This document shows, piece by piece, positions 17,227-26,572 of a stretch of 64,000 bases of DNA. The stretch is from the NCBI GenBank assembly GCA_947254375.1, contig CAMYCF010000001.1, positions 62,001 through 126,000 of the forward strand. Direction: 5' to 3'. The DNA comes from an uncultured Mobilibacterium sp. (GTDB lineage Bacteria > Bacillota > Clostridia > Peptostreptococcales > Anaerovoracaceae). Position numbers and translations under genes: made by a program. Position 1 is the first letter of the stretch, and each line of letters starts with the position of its first letter. Below the pieces are notes generated by a model. That model was not told the DNA's origin. It made no database searches and saw only the letters and a program-made list of their open reading frames with translations.

Positions 17227-17748
17227 ATGTACGCAATAATCAAAACGGGCGGAAAACAGTACAGAGTTCAGAAAGACGATGTGCTCAGAGTAGAGAAGCT
17301 CAACGCCGAAGTCGGAGACAAAGTAGTCTTCTCCGAAGTAGTGGCCGTAAGTGACGGAAGTCTCAAGGTCGGAAATCCTTTCGTAGCAGGAATGGCTGTA
17401 GAGGCTGAGGTGCTTTCACAGGGAAAGAACGACAAGCTCTACATCTTCAAGTACAGGTCCAAGAAGCACAGCAAGGTAAAGAACGGACACAGACAGCCTT
17501 ATACCGAAGTCAAGATCTTGAACATCGGCAAGGGAACGGCTGAGAAGGCAGCTACCAAGGAAGCGCCTAAGAAGGCGGAAGCCAAGGCAGAGGAAAGCAA
17601 GTCCGAGAGCAAAGCGGCAGCGGAAGTAAAAGCATCGCTTTCGATGAAGAAGGCTGAACTTCTCGAGATCGCAGGATCCATGGGACTGGACGTAGATGCA
17701 AAGGCTACGAAGGCGGACATCTTTGCAGCGATCGAAGCGGCAAAATAA
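17227..17748 (+). CDS. rplU: 50S ribosomal protein L21 with C-terminal SAP/Rho-N-like domain
   Basis: 173 residues against about 103 for ordinary L21. Residues 1-103 are a complete L21 ([31 protein letters not shown]). Residues 104-137 are an Ala/Lys/Glu linker, and 138-172 form a small helical domain ([18 protein letters not shown], then [10 protein letters not shown]) that resembles SAP/HeH or Rho N-terminal nucleic-acid-binding motifs. The gene has its own promoter and leader and a GAGGAGGT site. No prp gene lies between it and rpmA. Confidence 0.95.
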   Translation: MYAIIKTGGKQYRVQKDDVLRVEKLNAEVGDKVVFSEVVAVSDGSLKVGNPFVAGMAVEAEVLSQGKNDKLYIFKYRSKKHSKVKNGHRQPYTEVKILNIGKGTAEKAATKEAPKKAEAKAEESKSESKAAAEVKASLSMKKAELLEIAGSMGLDVDAKATKADIFAAIEAAK

Positions 17749-17831
17749 GCCCGAGATACGGTTTATAAAAAAGATAAAGACGATATTAACATATGACATT
17801 GATGCATCTGTACTAAAGGAGGTGTGTAAGA

Positions 17832-18086
17832 ATGGCAAGTAAAAAAGGAGTAGGAAGTTCCAAGAACGGCAGAGATTCCGAGTCCAAGCGTTTGGGACTT
17901 AAGATAGGCGCGGGCCAGTACGTTAGCGCCGGCACGATCCTGGTAAGACAGAGAGGAACGAAGTTCCATCCCGGCAACAACGTAGGGATCGGCGGAGACG
18001 ATACGCTCTTTGCTAAGATCGACGGCAACGTAAAGTTCGAGAGATACGACAAGACGAGAAAGCAAGTCAGCGTATATCCACTGTAG
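17832..18086 (+). CDS. rpmA: 50S ribosomal protein L27, without the Firmicute N-terminal extension
   Basis: 84 residues starting [18 protein letters not shown], so the mature L27 N-terminus is encoded directly. In most Firmicutes L27 is made with a 9-12-residue leader ending in F-F-A or L-F-A that Prp cleaves. Here neither leader nor prp exists, a consistent pair of losses. AAAGGAGGTG lies 9 bp ahead. A strong terminator follows. Confidence 0.97.
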   Translation: MASKKGVGSSKNGRDSESKRLGLKIGAGQYVSAGTILVRQRGTKFHPGNNVGIGGDDTLFAKIDGNVKFERYDKTRKQVSVYPL

Positions 18087-18099
18087 AAAACGCGAAGCG

Positions 18100-19456
<1,357 letters not shown>

Positions 19457-19561
19457 TTTTAGGCATATAAATACCTTTATCGCGATCCGAGGTTGAATGC
19501 GGCGAGGCGAACTTTTACCATGTTTCAGAGAAAGGTGCTTTCCGCCTGATGAAAGGGCGAA

Positions 19562-20230
19562 ATGAAACATTACAGGGAAGATGTGCCCCGCCTGCCCGGG
19601 GATGGGATCGACCTCAGCGCTGTGAGCGGGTCTTTGAAGAAGTTTTTTGCGGACAGGAAGAACGCCGTGAAAGTCGCTTTTATCGTGATACTCCTGATAG
19701 CGGCGACGGTGTCGAGGCTGCACGCTTCATCGGCATCCGGGGTCAGCATCGAAGAAGGCAAGTCCGGACATAAGTCTGAGAAAAGCGCGAAAGCCGCCGG
19801 AAAGAAGGCGGAGAAGAAGTGCTTTGTCGATATAAGCGGAGCCGTCGTGAAACCCGGGGTCTACGTCGTAAGCTCGGACACGAGGATCTTTGAGCTGATC
19901 GAAAAGGCGGGCGGCCTACAGGAAGATGCCGACATCGACTCGATAAACCGTGCATCGTTCGTAAAGGACGGCGACAAGATCATCATCCCGAAGAAGGGTG
20001 AGACGGGGGATGCAACGAGTTCCGGGACGGAGGCCTCATCGGGGAAGGTGAATATAAATACGGCTTCTGTCGACGAGCTCAAGACGCTTTCCGGCGTCGG
20101 CGATGCTATCGCGGGCAGGATCGTGGAATACAGGAAAGGCAAAAGGTTTTCATCGCCCGAAGACATCAAGAACGTAAAGGGGATAGGTGACTCCACCTAC
20201 GAAAGGATAAAGGGAAGCATAACGGTCTAG
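19562..20230 (+). CDS. comEA: ComEA-like competence protein (SLBB + helix-hairpin-helix)
   Basis: 222 residues. One membrane helix (about 38-55), an SLBB domain (about 85-140, DISGAVVKPGVYVV ... DGDKIIIPKKGE) and tandem HhH motifs (about 160-222, GKVNINTASVDELKTLSGVG and VKGIGDSTYERIKG). ComEA is the membrane-anchored receptor that binds incoming DNA outside the cell in natural transformation. comEB/comEC are not adjacent in this window. Upstream 105 bp shows no clear promoter. Confidence 0.9.
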   Translation: MKHYREDVPRLPGDGIDLSAVSGSLKKFFADRKNAVKVAFIVILLIAATVSRLHASSASGVSIEEGKSGHKSEKSAKAAGKKAEKKCFVDISGAVVKPGVYVVSSDTRIFELIEKAGGLQEDADIDSINRASFVKDGDKIIIPKKGETGDATSSGTEASSGKVNINTASVDELKTLSGVGDAIAGRIVEYRKGKRFSSPEDIKNVKGIGDSTYERIKGSITV

Positions 20231-20288
20231 AGTGGGCGGAGAACATGCGGAACGAACGGCAGCGGTACGGACCGCGGAAGGAGGGACT

Positions 20289-20456
20289 ATGGAAAAGTTT
20301 AAGATAGACAGGATAAACGCTCTGGCGAAAAAGGCAAAGGAAGGCGAACTTACGACCGAAGAGAAGGCCGAACAGCAGGAACTTCGCATGGAATTTCTCG
20401 ATGAAATAAGGGCTGACCTCAAAAATACACTCGATAATATAGAAATCGTCGATTAA
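20289..20456 (+). CDS. UPF0291 (DUF896, YnzC-like) small protein
   Basis: 55 residues: MEKFKIDRINALAKKAKEGE then LTTEEKAEQQELR, the conserved DUF896 core of two helices. YnzC-type proteins are about 75 residues, so this one is short at the C-terminus. ATG 20289 is chosen over the in-frame start at 20232 because AAGGAGG lies 7 bp ahead and the family homology begins here. Function of the family is poorly known; an SOS link has been noted for the Bacillus yneA operon members. Confidence 0.85.
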   Translation: MEKFKIDRINALAKKAKEGELTTEEKAEQQELRMEFLDEIRADLKNTLDNIEIVD

Positions 20457-20469
20457 ATGTAAAAAATTG

Positions 20470-20498
20470 TTGATTTTCGCTTGACCTTTATGTATAAT
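20470..20498 (+). promoter_or_regulatory. Promoter of the tRNA-Leu pair
   Basis: TTGATT (20470-20475), 17-bp spacer, TATAAT (20493-20498). Confidence 0.7.
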
Positions 20499-20509
20499 CA
20501 AGTGGTCGT

Positions 20510-20591
20510 GTGGCTGTGGCGGAATGGCAGACGCGCATGCTTGAGGGGCATGTGGGAGACCGTGCTGGTTCGAGTCCAGTCAGCCACACCA
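20510..20591 (+). tRNA. tRNA-Leu (anticodon GAG)
   Basis: 82 nt with encoded CCA. Acceptor GTGGCTG/CAGCCAC, anticodon stem CATGC/GCATG around TTGAGGG giving GAG, variable arm and T-arm GTTCGAGTC. Confidence 0.95.
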
Positions 20592-20633
20592 TTTTTTTAT
20601 AGGTGTGGGACACACGGGAAGTTCATATTTTTC

Positions 20634-20720
20634 GCCGGTGTGATGGAATTGGCAGACGTGCAGGATTCAAAATCCTGTGGTGGTAACACCGTGTGGGTTC
20701 GACCCCCACCACCGGCACCA
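20634..20720 (+). tRNA. tRNA-Leu (anticodon CAA)
   Basis: 87 nt with encoded CCA. Acceptor GCCGGTG/CACCGGC, anticodon stem CAGGA/TCCTG around TTCAAAA giving CAA (reads UUG), long variable arm. Lies 42 bp after tRNA-Leu(GAG), so one transcript is likely, possibly continuing into yajC. Confidence 0.95.
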
Positions 20721-20753
20721 ATAAGTTAAAACTTGTAAGATCTGGAGGTTGCT

Positions 20754-21173
20754 ATGAAAGGTGCAGGCGGATTCAATCTGATAATAATGATCTTCTTTCT
20801 GCTGATCATCTACTTCGTTATGATCAGACCGCAAAGGAAGAGAGACAAGGAAGTTGCGGCCATGAGGTCGGCGCTCAAACCGGGAGACGATGTCGTTACG
20901 ATCGGCGGGATAATCGGCAAAGTTGTCAAGGTCAACGAAGACACTGTCGTAGTCCAGGTCGGATCGGAAAAGGTGAAAGTCGAATTCCTGAAGACGGCTA
21001 TCGGAAGCGTTGCAACGGGTAAACAGGGCAAACAGTCTTCCGCTCCGAAGGAGACTCCTTCCAAGAAGGAAAAGGCCGAGGAAACCGCTTCTCCGGTAAA
21101 CAGAGATAAGAAGATCAAACCTAAGAAACTTACCCCTAAGAAAGAAGAGGTAGATGAGACAGAGGATAAATAA
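20754..21173 (+). CDS. yajC: Preprotein translocase subunit YajC
   Basis: 139 residues. One N-terminal membrane helix (about 9-25), the YajC signature IYFVMIRPQRKRDKE, then GDDVVTIGGIIGKVVKV and a long Lys/Glu-rich cytosolic tail (about 90-139), longer than in many homologues. Partner of SecDF in protein export. GGAGG lies 7 bp before ATG. It sits 33 bp after tRNA-Leu(CAA) and is separated from secDF by a strong terminator. Confidence 0.93.
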   Translation: MKGAGGFNLIIMIFFLLIIYFVMIRPQRKRDKEVAAMRSALKPGDDVVTIGGIIGKVVKVNEDTVVVQVGSEKVKVEFLKTAIGSVATGKQGKQSSAPKETPSKKEKAEETASPVNRDKKIKPKKLTPKKEEVDETEDK

Positions 21174-21194
21174 AAACTGTCGACTGGTCACGAT

Positions 21195-21234
21195 ACAGCC
21201 TGCACTGCGATAAGTTCGCGTGCCGGCTGTTTTT
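21195..21234 (+). terminator. Terminator between yajC and secDF
   Basis: Long hairpin: ACAGCC (21195-21200) / GGCTGT (21225-21230), then GCAC/GTGC and GCGA/TCGC inside, followed by five T. Confidence 0.8.
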
Positions 21235-21256
21235 GCGTTCTTCCTGTTGAAATTGC

Positions 21257-21285
21257 TTGAAAGCAAGGCTTTTATATTGTAAAAT
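21257..21285 (+). promoter_or_regulatory. secDF promoter
   Basis: TTGAAA (21257-21262), 17-bp spacer, TAAAAT (21280-21285). Confidence 0.6.
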
Positions 21286-21356
21286 AAACCGTATATAAAC
21301 TGCATAAGTGTTGTTCTTTTGACACACGTGTAAATATGACGAAAGGTATTGCTGTA

Positions 21357-23618
21357 ATGAAAAACACAACCAGAAAAATTTGGGCAATCATCATACTCGT
21401 GCTCATAGTTTTCGGAGGAGTAGTTTTCTTCAAAGGTATAGGATCCGTAAAGCCTCTTAAGGACAAGATGAAATACGGACTGGACATCAACGGCGGAGTT
21501 TACGTCCTGCTCGAAGCCAAGAGCGACAAGAAGGGACAGGACCAGACGAAGCTCATGGAGCAGACGAAATCCGTTCTCGAGAACAGGGTAAACGCCATGG
21601 GTATTTCCGAAGCCACCGTTTCCATCGAAGGAAAGAACAGGATAAGGGTAGAGATGCCGGGCGTAGAAGACGCCGATTCGGCGATCAAACAGATCGGCCG
21701 TACGGCTCAGCTCAAATTCCTCCTTGCCGACGGGACCTTTGTTATGAACGGTAACGAGGTAAAAGATGCGGGATTCGCTCAGGACACGGACCACGGTCAG
21801 TACAAGATCACAATGGATTTCACGAACAAGGGATCCGATGATTTTGCAGCCGCAACGGAAAAAGCGGCATCCGGGCAGATAACGCCGACGATGACCGACG
21901 AAAGCGGAAGAACGGTCGATCCTACGGCCGTCGTAATAATGCTCGACGACAAAGTCGTATCGGCACCTACGGTAAATCAGAAGATAGTGAGCAGGAGTTG
22001 CGAGATATTCAGACCGGGCGGCTTTACGAAAGAAGAAGCTTCTCAGACATCCGCACTCATAAGGGGAGGTGCGCTCCCTGCATCGCTGACGGAAGTCAAC
22101 TCGTCCGTTGAGACGGCGACGATCGGTGAAAACGCTCTGAAGACGAGCGTCAAGGCCGGATTCCTCGGACTTTTACTCGTATTCCTCGTAATGATCCTCG
22201 TCTACAGGCTCCTCGGAGTCATCGCGAGTATCGCACTTACACTGTACGTCGAAGTCGTGCTTTGGATAATGGCCGGTCTCGGAGCGGTACTCACGCTGCC
22301 GGGAATCGCCGGTATCATCCTCTCCATAGGTATGGCGGTAGACTCGAACGTAATAATTTTTACGAGGATCAGGGAAGAAATAGAGAAGGGCAAGTCGGAA
22401 CGCGTCGCCATAGACATGGGATTCAAATCGGCCCTGCCGACGGTAATAGACTCGCAGACGACGACGCTAATTGCGGCATTCGTTCTCTACCTCATAGGTA
22501 CGACGGCGGTCAAGGGCTTCGCGCTCACGCTGATGATCGGTACAGTTTGCAGTATTTTTACGGCGGTATTCATCACTCAGATCTTCGTACAGCTTCTTGG
22601 AAACAGCCGCTTCTGCAAGCCTTCGATCTTCGGTATCGGTAAGGACGGTCAGGCGAGATTCAAGTGGAAGAAGCAGTTCCGTTTTATCAAGAACAGGAAG
22701 GCCTTTTACGCGATCAGTGCGGTCATCATAATAATCGGTATGTGCTTCGCGGCGGTAAAAGGATTCAACTACGGTATCGATTTTACGGGCGGAACGACGA
22801 TCCAGCTCGATATGCATGAGAAGGTAAAAATCGATGACGTCAAGAAGACGATAAAAGATTACGACCTCAAACCTACGATCGTCTATGCCGGAAAGAACAA
22901 CGACCAGATCGTAATCAGGACGATAAAAGCCCTCAGGGCGGCCGACCGTGACAAGGTAGTCGCGACCCTCGGTCATAAGTACGGCATAACGGACAAAGAC
23001 GTGCTTGCGTCCGAACAGTTCGGACCGACGGTAGGTAAGGAACTCAGGCACAACGCGGTAAAATCGATACTCATCGCCGGATTCTTCATGCTCCTGTACA
23101 TAATATTCAGGTTCAAGACGTGGAAATACGGTGTGGCGGCCGTCAGCGGTCTTTTGCATGACATATTGATAACGCTTTCGCTTTATGCGATCTTCGGATT
23201 CACGATCAACAACCCGTTCATCGCCGGTATCCTCACGGTAGTCGGATATTCGATAAACGATACGATCGTAGTGTTCGACAGGATAAGGGAGAACCACAAG
23301 TTCTACAAGAGGAAGGAGCTCGAGCAGCTCGTGGACAGCAGTATCAACCAGACGCTCTCGAGATCCATCATAACTTCGCTGACGACATTGATCGTAATGG
23401 TACCGCTGTTCTTCATGGTATCGTCGAACCTCAGGGAATTCCTTATCCCTCTGATCATCGGTGTCACGGCGGGAACATATTCGTCGATATTCCTCTGCAG
23501 CCCGCTCTACTATGAGTTCACGAGGAAGGAAAGCGTTTCGAAGTATACGGAAAACAAGAACAAACAGGATAAGCAGCGCGCAAAGAAAAACAAAGCTGCT
23601 GAAGGAATAGTTAAATAG
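21357..23618 (+). CDS. secDF: Fused protein-export membrane protein SecDF
   Basis: 753 residues. SecD part: TM1 (about 6-26), YGLDINGGVYVLLEA (SecD D1 motif), periplasmic P1 domain, and five more helices with GIAGIILSIGMAVDSNVIIF. SecF part from about 430: TM, FNYGIDFTGGTTIQ, and helices ending with VVGYSINDTIVVFDRIREN. The proton-driven complex assists late steps of Sec export. ATG 21357 is preferred to ATG 21336 because AAAGG lies 9 bp ahead and homology begins at KNTTRKIW. It has its own promoter downstream of the yajC terminator. Confidence 0.96.
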   Translation: MKNTTRKIWAIIILVLIVFGGVVFFKGIGSVKPLKDKMKYGLDINGGVYVLLEAKSDKKGQDQTKLMEQTKSVLENRVNAMGISEATVSIEGKNRIRVEMPGVEDADSAIKQIGRTAQLKFLLADGTFVMNGNEVKDAGFAQDTDHGQYKITMDFTNKGSDDFAAATEKAASGQITPTMTDESGRTVDPTAVVIMLDDKVVSAPTVNQKIVSRSCEIFRPGGFTKEEASQTSALIRGGALPASLTEVNSSVETATIGENALKTSVKAGFLGLLLVFLVMILVYRLLGVIASIALTLYVEVVLWIMAGLGAVLTLPGIAGIILSIGMAVDSNVIIFTRIREEIEKGKSERVAIDMGFKSALPTVIDSQTTTLIAAFVLYLIGTTAVKGFALTLMIGTVCSIFTAVFITQIFVQLLGNSRFCKPSIFGIGKDGQARFKWKKQFRFIKNRKAFYAISAVIIIIGMCFAAVKGFNYGIDFTGGTTIQLDMHEKVKIDDVKKTIKDYDLKPTIVYAGKNNDQIVIRTIKALRAADRDKVVATLGHKYGITDKDVLASEQFGPTVGKELRHNAVKSILIAGFFMLLYIIFRFKTWKYGVAAVSGLLHDILITLSLYAIFGFTINNPFIAGILTVVGYSINDTIVVFDRIRENHKFYKRKELEQLVDSSINQTLSRSIITSLTTLIVMVPLFFMVSSNLREFLIPLIIGVTAGTYSSIFLCSPLYYEFTRKESVSKYTENKNKQDKQRAKKNKAAEGIVK

Positions 23619-23635
23619 AAAGTGTTTGATTTTTG

Positions 23636-23674
23636 TGACGGCGTGACGCAGTGGAAACACTGCGCCACGCGTCA
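23636..23674 (+). other. Strong GAAA-capped hairpin between secDF and relA
   Basis: CGCAGTG (23647-23653) / CACTGCG (23658-23664) with loop GAAA, one A-C mismatch, then GCGTG/CACGC and TGAC/GTCA: about 16 pairs. It lacks a following T-run, so it is not a classical terminator; it may be a processing site or mRNA stabiliser. Confidence 0.7.
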
Positions 23675-23691
23675 TACTTAATAAGGCGGCA

Positions 23692-23728
23692 AAAAGGTAA
23701 TTATAAGGCAATCGTAAAAGGCAATTAT
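23692..23728 (+). repeat. Near-duplicate leader segment before relA
   Basis: AAAAGGTAATTAT (23692-23704) recurs as AAAAGGCAATTAT (23716-23728), a 24-bp period; the second copy ends inside the relA start codon. Confidence 0.6.
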
Positions 23729-25925
23729 GAACAAAGACGGAGTACCGACAAGAGAAGAATTTTTGAATAATTTGGGAGCGATAAACCCTGCGTACAACGA
23801 CCCGCTCATCGGGAAGGCTTTTGATGTTGCCGTAAAACTCCACGAAGGTCAGTTCAGAAAGAGCGGCGAGCCGTACATAATCCACCCGATCGCAGTGGCG
23901 GAGATACTCGCCGGCTTCGGAATGGATAACGAGACGATAATCGCCGGCCTTCTCCACGACGCCGTCGAAGATACGGAGTATACGAACGAAAAGATAACCG
24001 AGGAATTCAGTGCCGACATCGCACTTCTCGTCGACGGTGTCACAAAACTCGGAAACATCAAGTACAACTCCAAAGAGGAGATGCAGGCCGAGAACTTCCG
24101 CAAGATGTTCCTCGCGATGTCGAAGGACATAAGGGTCCTGATAATAAAGCTTTCCGACCGTCTCCACAACATGCGGACGCTCGAATACATGTCCACTAAG
24201 AAGCAGGGGGAAAAGGCGATCGAGACCCTTGAGATATACGCTCCGCTCGCGGGAAGACTCGGTATTTATAACATAAAATTCGAGCTCGAGGACCTGGCCC
24301 TCAGATACCTCCATCCGGAGGAGTACCGCGAACTCTCTAAGCAGGTCGCGGCAAAAAAGGAAAAGCGCCAGGACGTCATAGAGGATCTCATAAAAGAGAT
24401 AAGCAAGAGCCTCGACGAAATGGGGATCGAATACGAGATCACGGGAAGGTCCAAACACCTTTACAGCATTTATAAAAAGATGAAGGTCCAGCACCGCCAG
24501 CTCGACGAGATATTCGACCTGACGGGCGTAAGGGTCATCGTAAATACGGTCAGGGACTGCTACGCGGTCCTCGGTATCGTCCACACGAGGTGGATCCCGA
24601 TACCGGGACGATTCAAAGACTATATCGCGATGCCGAAGCCGAACATGTACCAGTCGCTTCATACGACGGTAATAGGCGACAACGGTGACCCGTTCGAGAT
24701 ACAGATCCGTACGCACGAGATGCACGAGATCGCGGAAATGGGTATCGCGGCACACTGGAAATACAAAGAGGGAAAGACGAAGGGCGGAAGCGACGAGTCG
24801 GAGCAGAAACTGGCGTGGCTCAGGCAGGCGCTCGAACTCCACAAGGAATCCGAAGACAGCATGCAGTTTTTGGAGACCGTAAAAATGGACATCTTCGACA
24901 GTCAGGTGTTCGTTTTTACCCCGCAGGGAGACGTCATCGAGCTACCGGCCGAATCGACCCCTCTCGACTTCGCTTTTAAAATACACACCGACGTCGGCAT
25001 AAAATGCGTCGGCGCCAAGGTAAACGGCAAGATGGTCACGATAGACCACGAGCTGAAGACGGGCGACATCGTCGAGATCGTCACATCGGCGAACTCGAGC
25101 GGCCCGAGCATCGACTGGGTAAAGATCGCAAAGAGCTCTCACGCGAGGAACAAGATCAGGAACTGGCTCAGAAAGATGAACCGGGAGGAGGCCTCCGACA
25201 GAGGTAAGGCCAACATCTCGAATTACATCAAAAAGAAGGGCTACGATCCCGCGCTCGTCGCTAAGAACGCGTACATGCTGCGTGCGGTCAAGGACTTCAA
25301 CCTCACGAATGTAAACGAGCTTTACACGCAGATCGCGAGAGGCGGCGGAACGCTCTCGAAGATCGGCTCGAGGCTCATAGAATACTATCTTGAAGACAAC
25401 GAAAAGGCCGAGATAAAGAAGGAAGAGGCGATTCGCGAAAGAAAGCACGTAGATACGTCTTCTGCGTCCGACAGCCCGGGAATAATCGTAAAAGGCTCGG
25501 ACAACCTCCTGATCAGGGTTGCGAATTGCTGCAGGCCGGTGCCGGGAGACCGCATCGTGGGCTTCATAACTAAAGGCCACGGTATAACGGTCCACAGGTG
25601 CGACTGCACGAACATCGTTCACCTGCCTGAGGAAGAAAAGGCGAGACTCATAGAGGTCGAATGGGAGAGACCGAAAGAGGGCCAGACGTATTATACGACG
25701 ATATCCGTTTCCGGCAGGGACAGGAAGGGAATGTTCAGCGACATCTCGAGGCTATGCGATTCGATGGACGTCAAACTTTCGGGCGTAAACATGAATTCCG
25801 TACAGGACGGACATTTCCGCGTAAAGATCACTGTCTGTATCACGGACATGCATCAGATGCAGCGCCTCTTGATAGCCCTCAGGAACGTAGAAGGCGTCGA
25901 AAAAGTATTCAGGGCCAAATCTTAG
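23727..25925 (+). CDS. relA: Bifunctional (p)ppGpp synthetase/hydrolase Rel
   Basis: 732 residues. HD hydrolase domain (about 45-200) with the intact motif LLHDAVEDT, synthetase domain (about 235-360) with GRSKHLYSIYKKM and YQSLHTTVIG, TGS domain (about 395-455), a zinc-finger/helical part with the CC and HRCDC cysteines, and a C-terminal ACT domain. Both enzymatic halves look active, so this is a Rel-type alarmone enzyme of the stringent response. Start follows an AAAAGG site. The gene for the MBL-fold protein follows after 23 bp; the dtd gene often found here is absent. Confidence 0.96.
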   Translation: MNKDGVPTREEFLNNLGAINPAYNDPLIGKAFDVAVKLHEGQFRKSGEPYIIHPIAVAEILAGFGMDNETIIAGLLHDAVEDTEYTNEKITEEFSADIALLVDGVTKLGNIKYNSKEEMQAENFRKMFLAMSKDIRVLIIKLSDRLHNMRTLEYMSTKKQGEKAIETLEIYAPLAGRLGIYNIKFELEDLALRYLHPEEYRELSKQVAAKKEKRQDVIEDLIKEISKSLDEMGIEYEITGRSKHLYSIYKKMKVQHRQLDEIFDLTGVRVIVNTVRDCYAVLGIVHTRWIPIPGRFKDYIAMPKPNMYQSLHTTVIGDNGDPFEIQIRTHEMHEIAEMGIAAHWKYKEGKTKGGSDESEQKLAWLRQALELHKESEDSMQFLETVKMDIFDSQVFVFTPQGDVIELPAESTPLDFAFKIHTDVGIKCVGAKVNGKMVTIDHELKTGDIVEIVTSANSSGPSIDWVKIAKSSHARNKIRNWLRKMNREEASDRGKANISNYIKKKGYDPALVAKNAYMLRAVKDFNLTNVNELYTQIARGGGTLSKIGSRLIEYYLEDNEKAEIKKEEAIRERKHVDTSSASDSPGIIVKGSDNLLIRVANCCRPVPGDRIVGFITKGHGITVHRCDCTNIVHLPEEEKARLIEVEWERPKEGQTYYTTISVSGRDRKGMFSDISRLCDSMDVKLSGVNMNSVQDGHFRVKITVCITDMHQMQRLLIALRNVEGVEKVFRAKS

Positions 25926-25948
25926 CGGTATACGGGGACAAAGAGAAA

Positions 25949-26572
25949 ATGCCGATAAAAATCAACAGATACGACAACGGCGTGTTCGAAGAGAACACTT
26001 ACGTAATAAGGGAAACGGAGCGAAATGTAGCCGCGGTCATAGACCCGGGTGAATTCAGCAAAGAGATACAGAACGTCATCGATTCGACGAACGGACTCAG
26101 GTATATCTTCCTGACGCACGCTCACAGCGATCATATGCGCGATGCGGACGAATACATGAAGAGGTGGCCGGACGCTAAGCTCGTCGTCCACAAAGACGAC
26201 GCGGAGATGCTCGAAAACGCCTCGATCAACTATTCGCAGGAGACGGTCGGCAAAAAGATAGAACTAAAGCCTGACATCTGCGTCGAAGATAAGGATAAGC
26301 TCGACTTCGGAGCGGAGACCGTAAAAATAATACATACGCCGGGGCACAGCTCGGGCGGAATGTGCCTTCTCATCGACGGGAAGCTCTTCAGCGGAGACAC
26401 GCTTTTTTACAGGAGCGTCGGCAGGACCGACCTTTACGGCGGCGACTGGGATGCGCTGAAAAAATCGGTGAAGAACAAGCTCTACGCGCTTCCGGACGAA
26501 ACGGAAGTCTATCCGGGCCACGGGCCTGCGACGAAGATCGGTGACGAGAAGAGATCGAATCCGTATGTATAA
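25949..26572 (+). CDS. MBL-fold metallohydrolase (glyoxalase II-like)
   Basis: 207 residues. Metallo-beta-lactamase fold with THAHSDHMRDA (H-x-H-x-D-H) near residues 54-59, distal metal ligands in HTPGHSSGG and SGDTLF, and YPGHGP near the C-terminus. Such proteins next to relA are usually annotated as hydroxyacylglutathione hydrolase-like thioester hydrolases; the true substrate is unknown. ATG 25949 is chosen because homology begins MPIKINRY; the in-frame extension to 25661 would lie inside relA. Overlaps hemZ by 8 bp. Confidence 0.9.
   Translation: MPIKINRYDNGVFEENTYVIRETERNVAAVIDPGEFSKEIQNVIDSTNGLRYIFLTHAHSDHMRDADEYMKRWPDAKLVVHKDDAEMLENASINYSQETVGKKIELKPDICVEDKDKLDFGAETVKIIHTPGHSSGGMCLLIDGKLFSGDTLFYRSVGRTDLYGGDWDALKKSVKNKLYALPDETEVYPGHGPATKIGDEKRSNPYV

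Noticed and set aside
20232..20288. Longer N-terminus for the YnzC-like protein
   Set aside because: The extension includes the AAGGAGG site for ATG 20289 and shows no family similarity.
22467..24842. 791-codon open frame on the - strand across secDF and relA
   Set aside because: Antisense to two well-supported genes; the translation is rich in Arg, Tyr and Val with no domain, as expected when the complementary codon bias lacks stops. Several other long - strand frames (6456-7559, 8308-9246, 32700-34034, 35991-36944) were dropped for the same reason.
25661..25948. 96-residue N-terminal extension of the MBL protein
   Set aside because: It lies within relA in another frame and has Arg-rich, domain-free sequence; homology starts at MPIKINRY.
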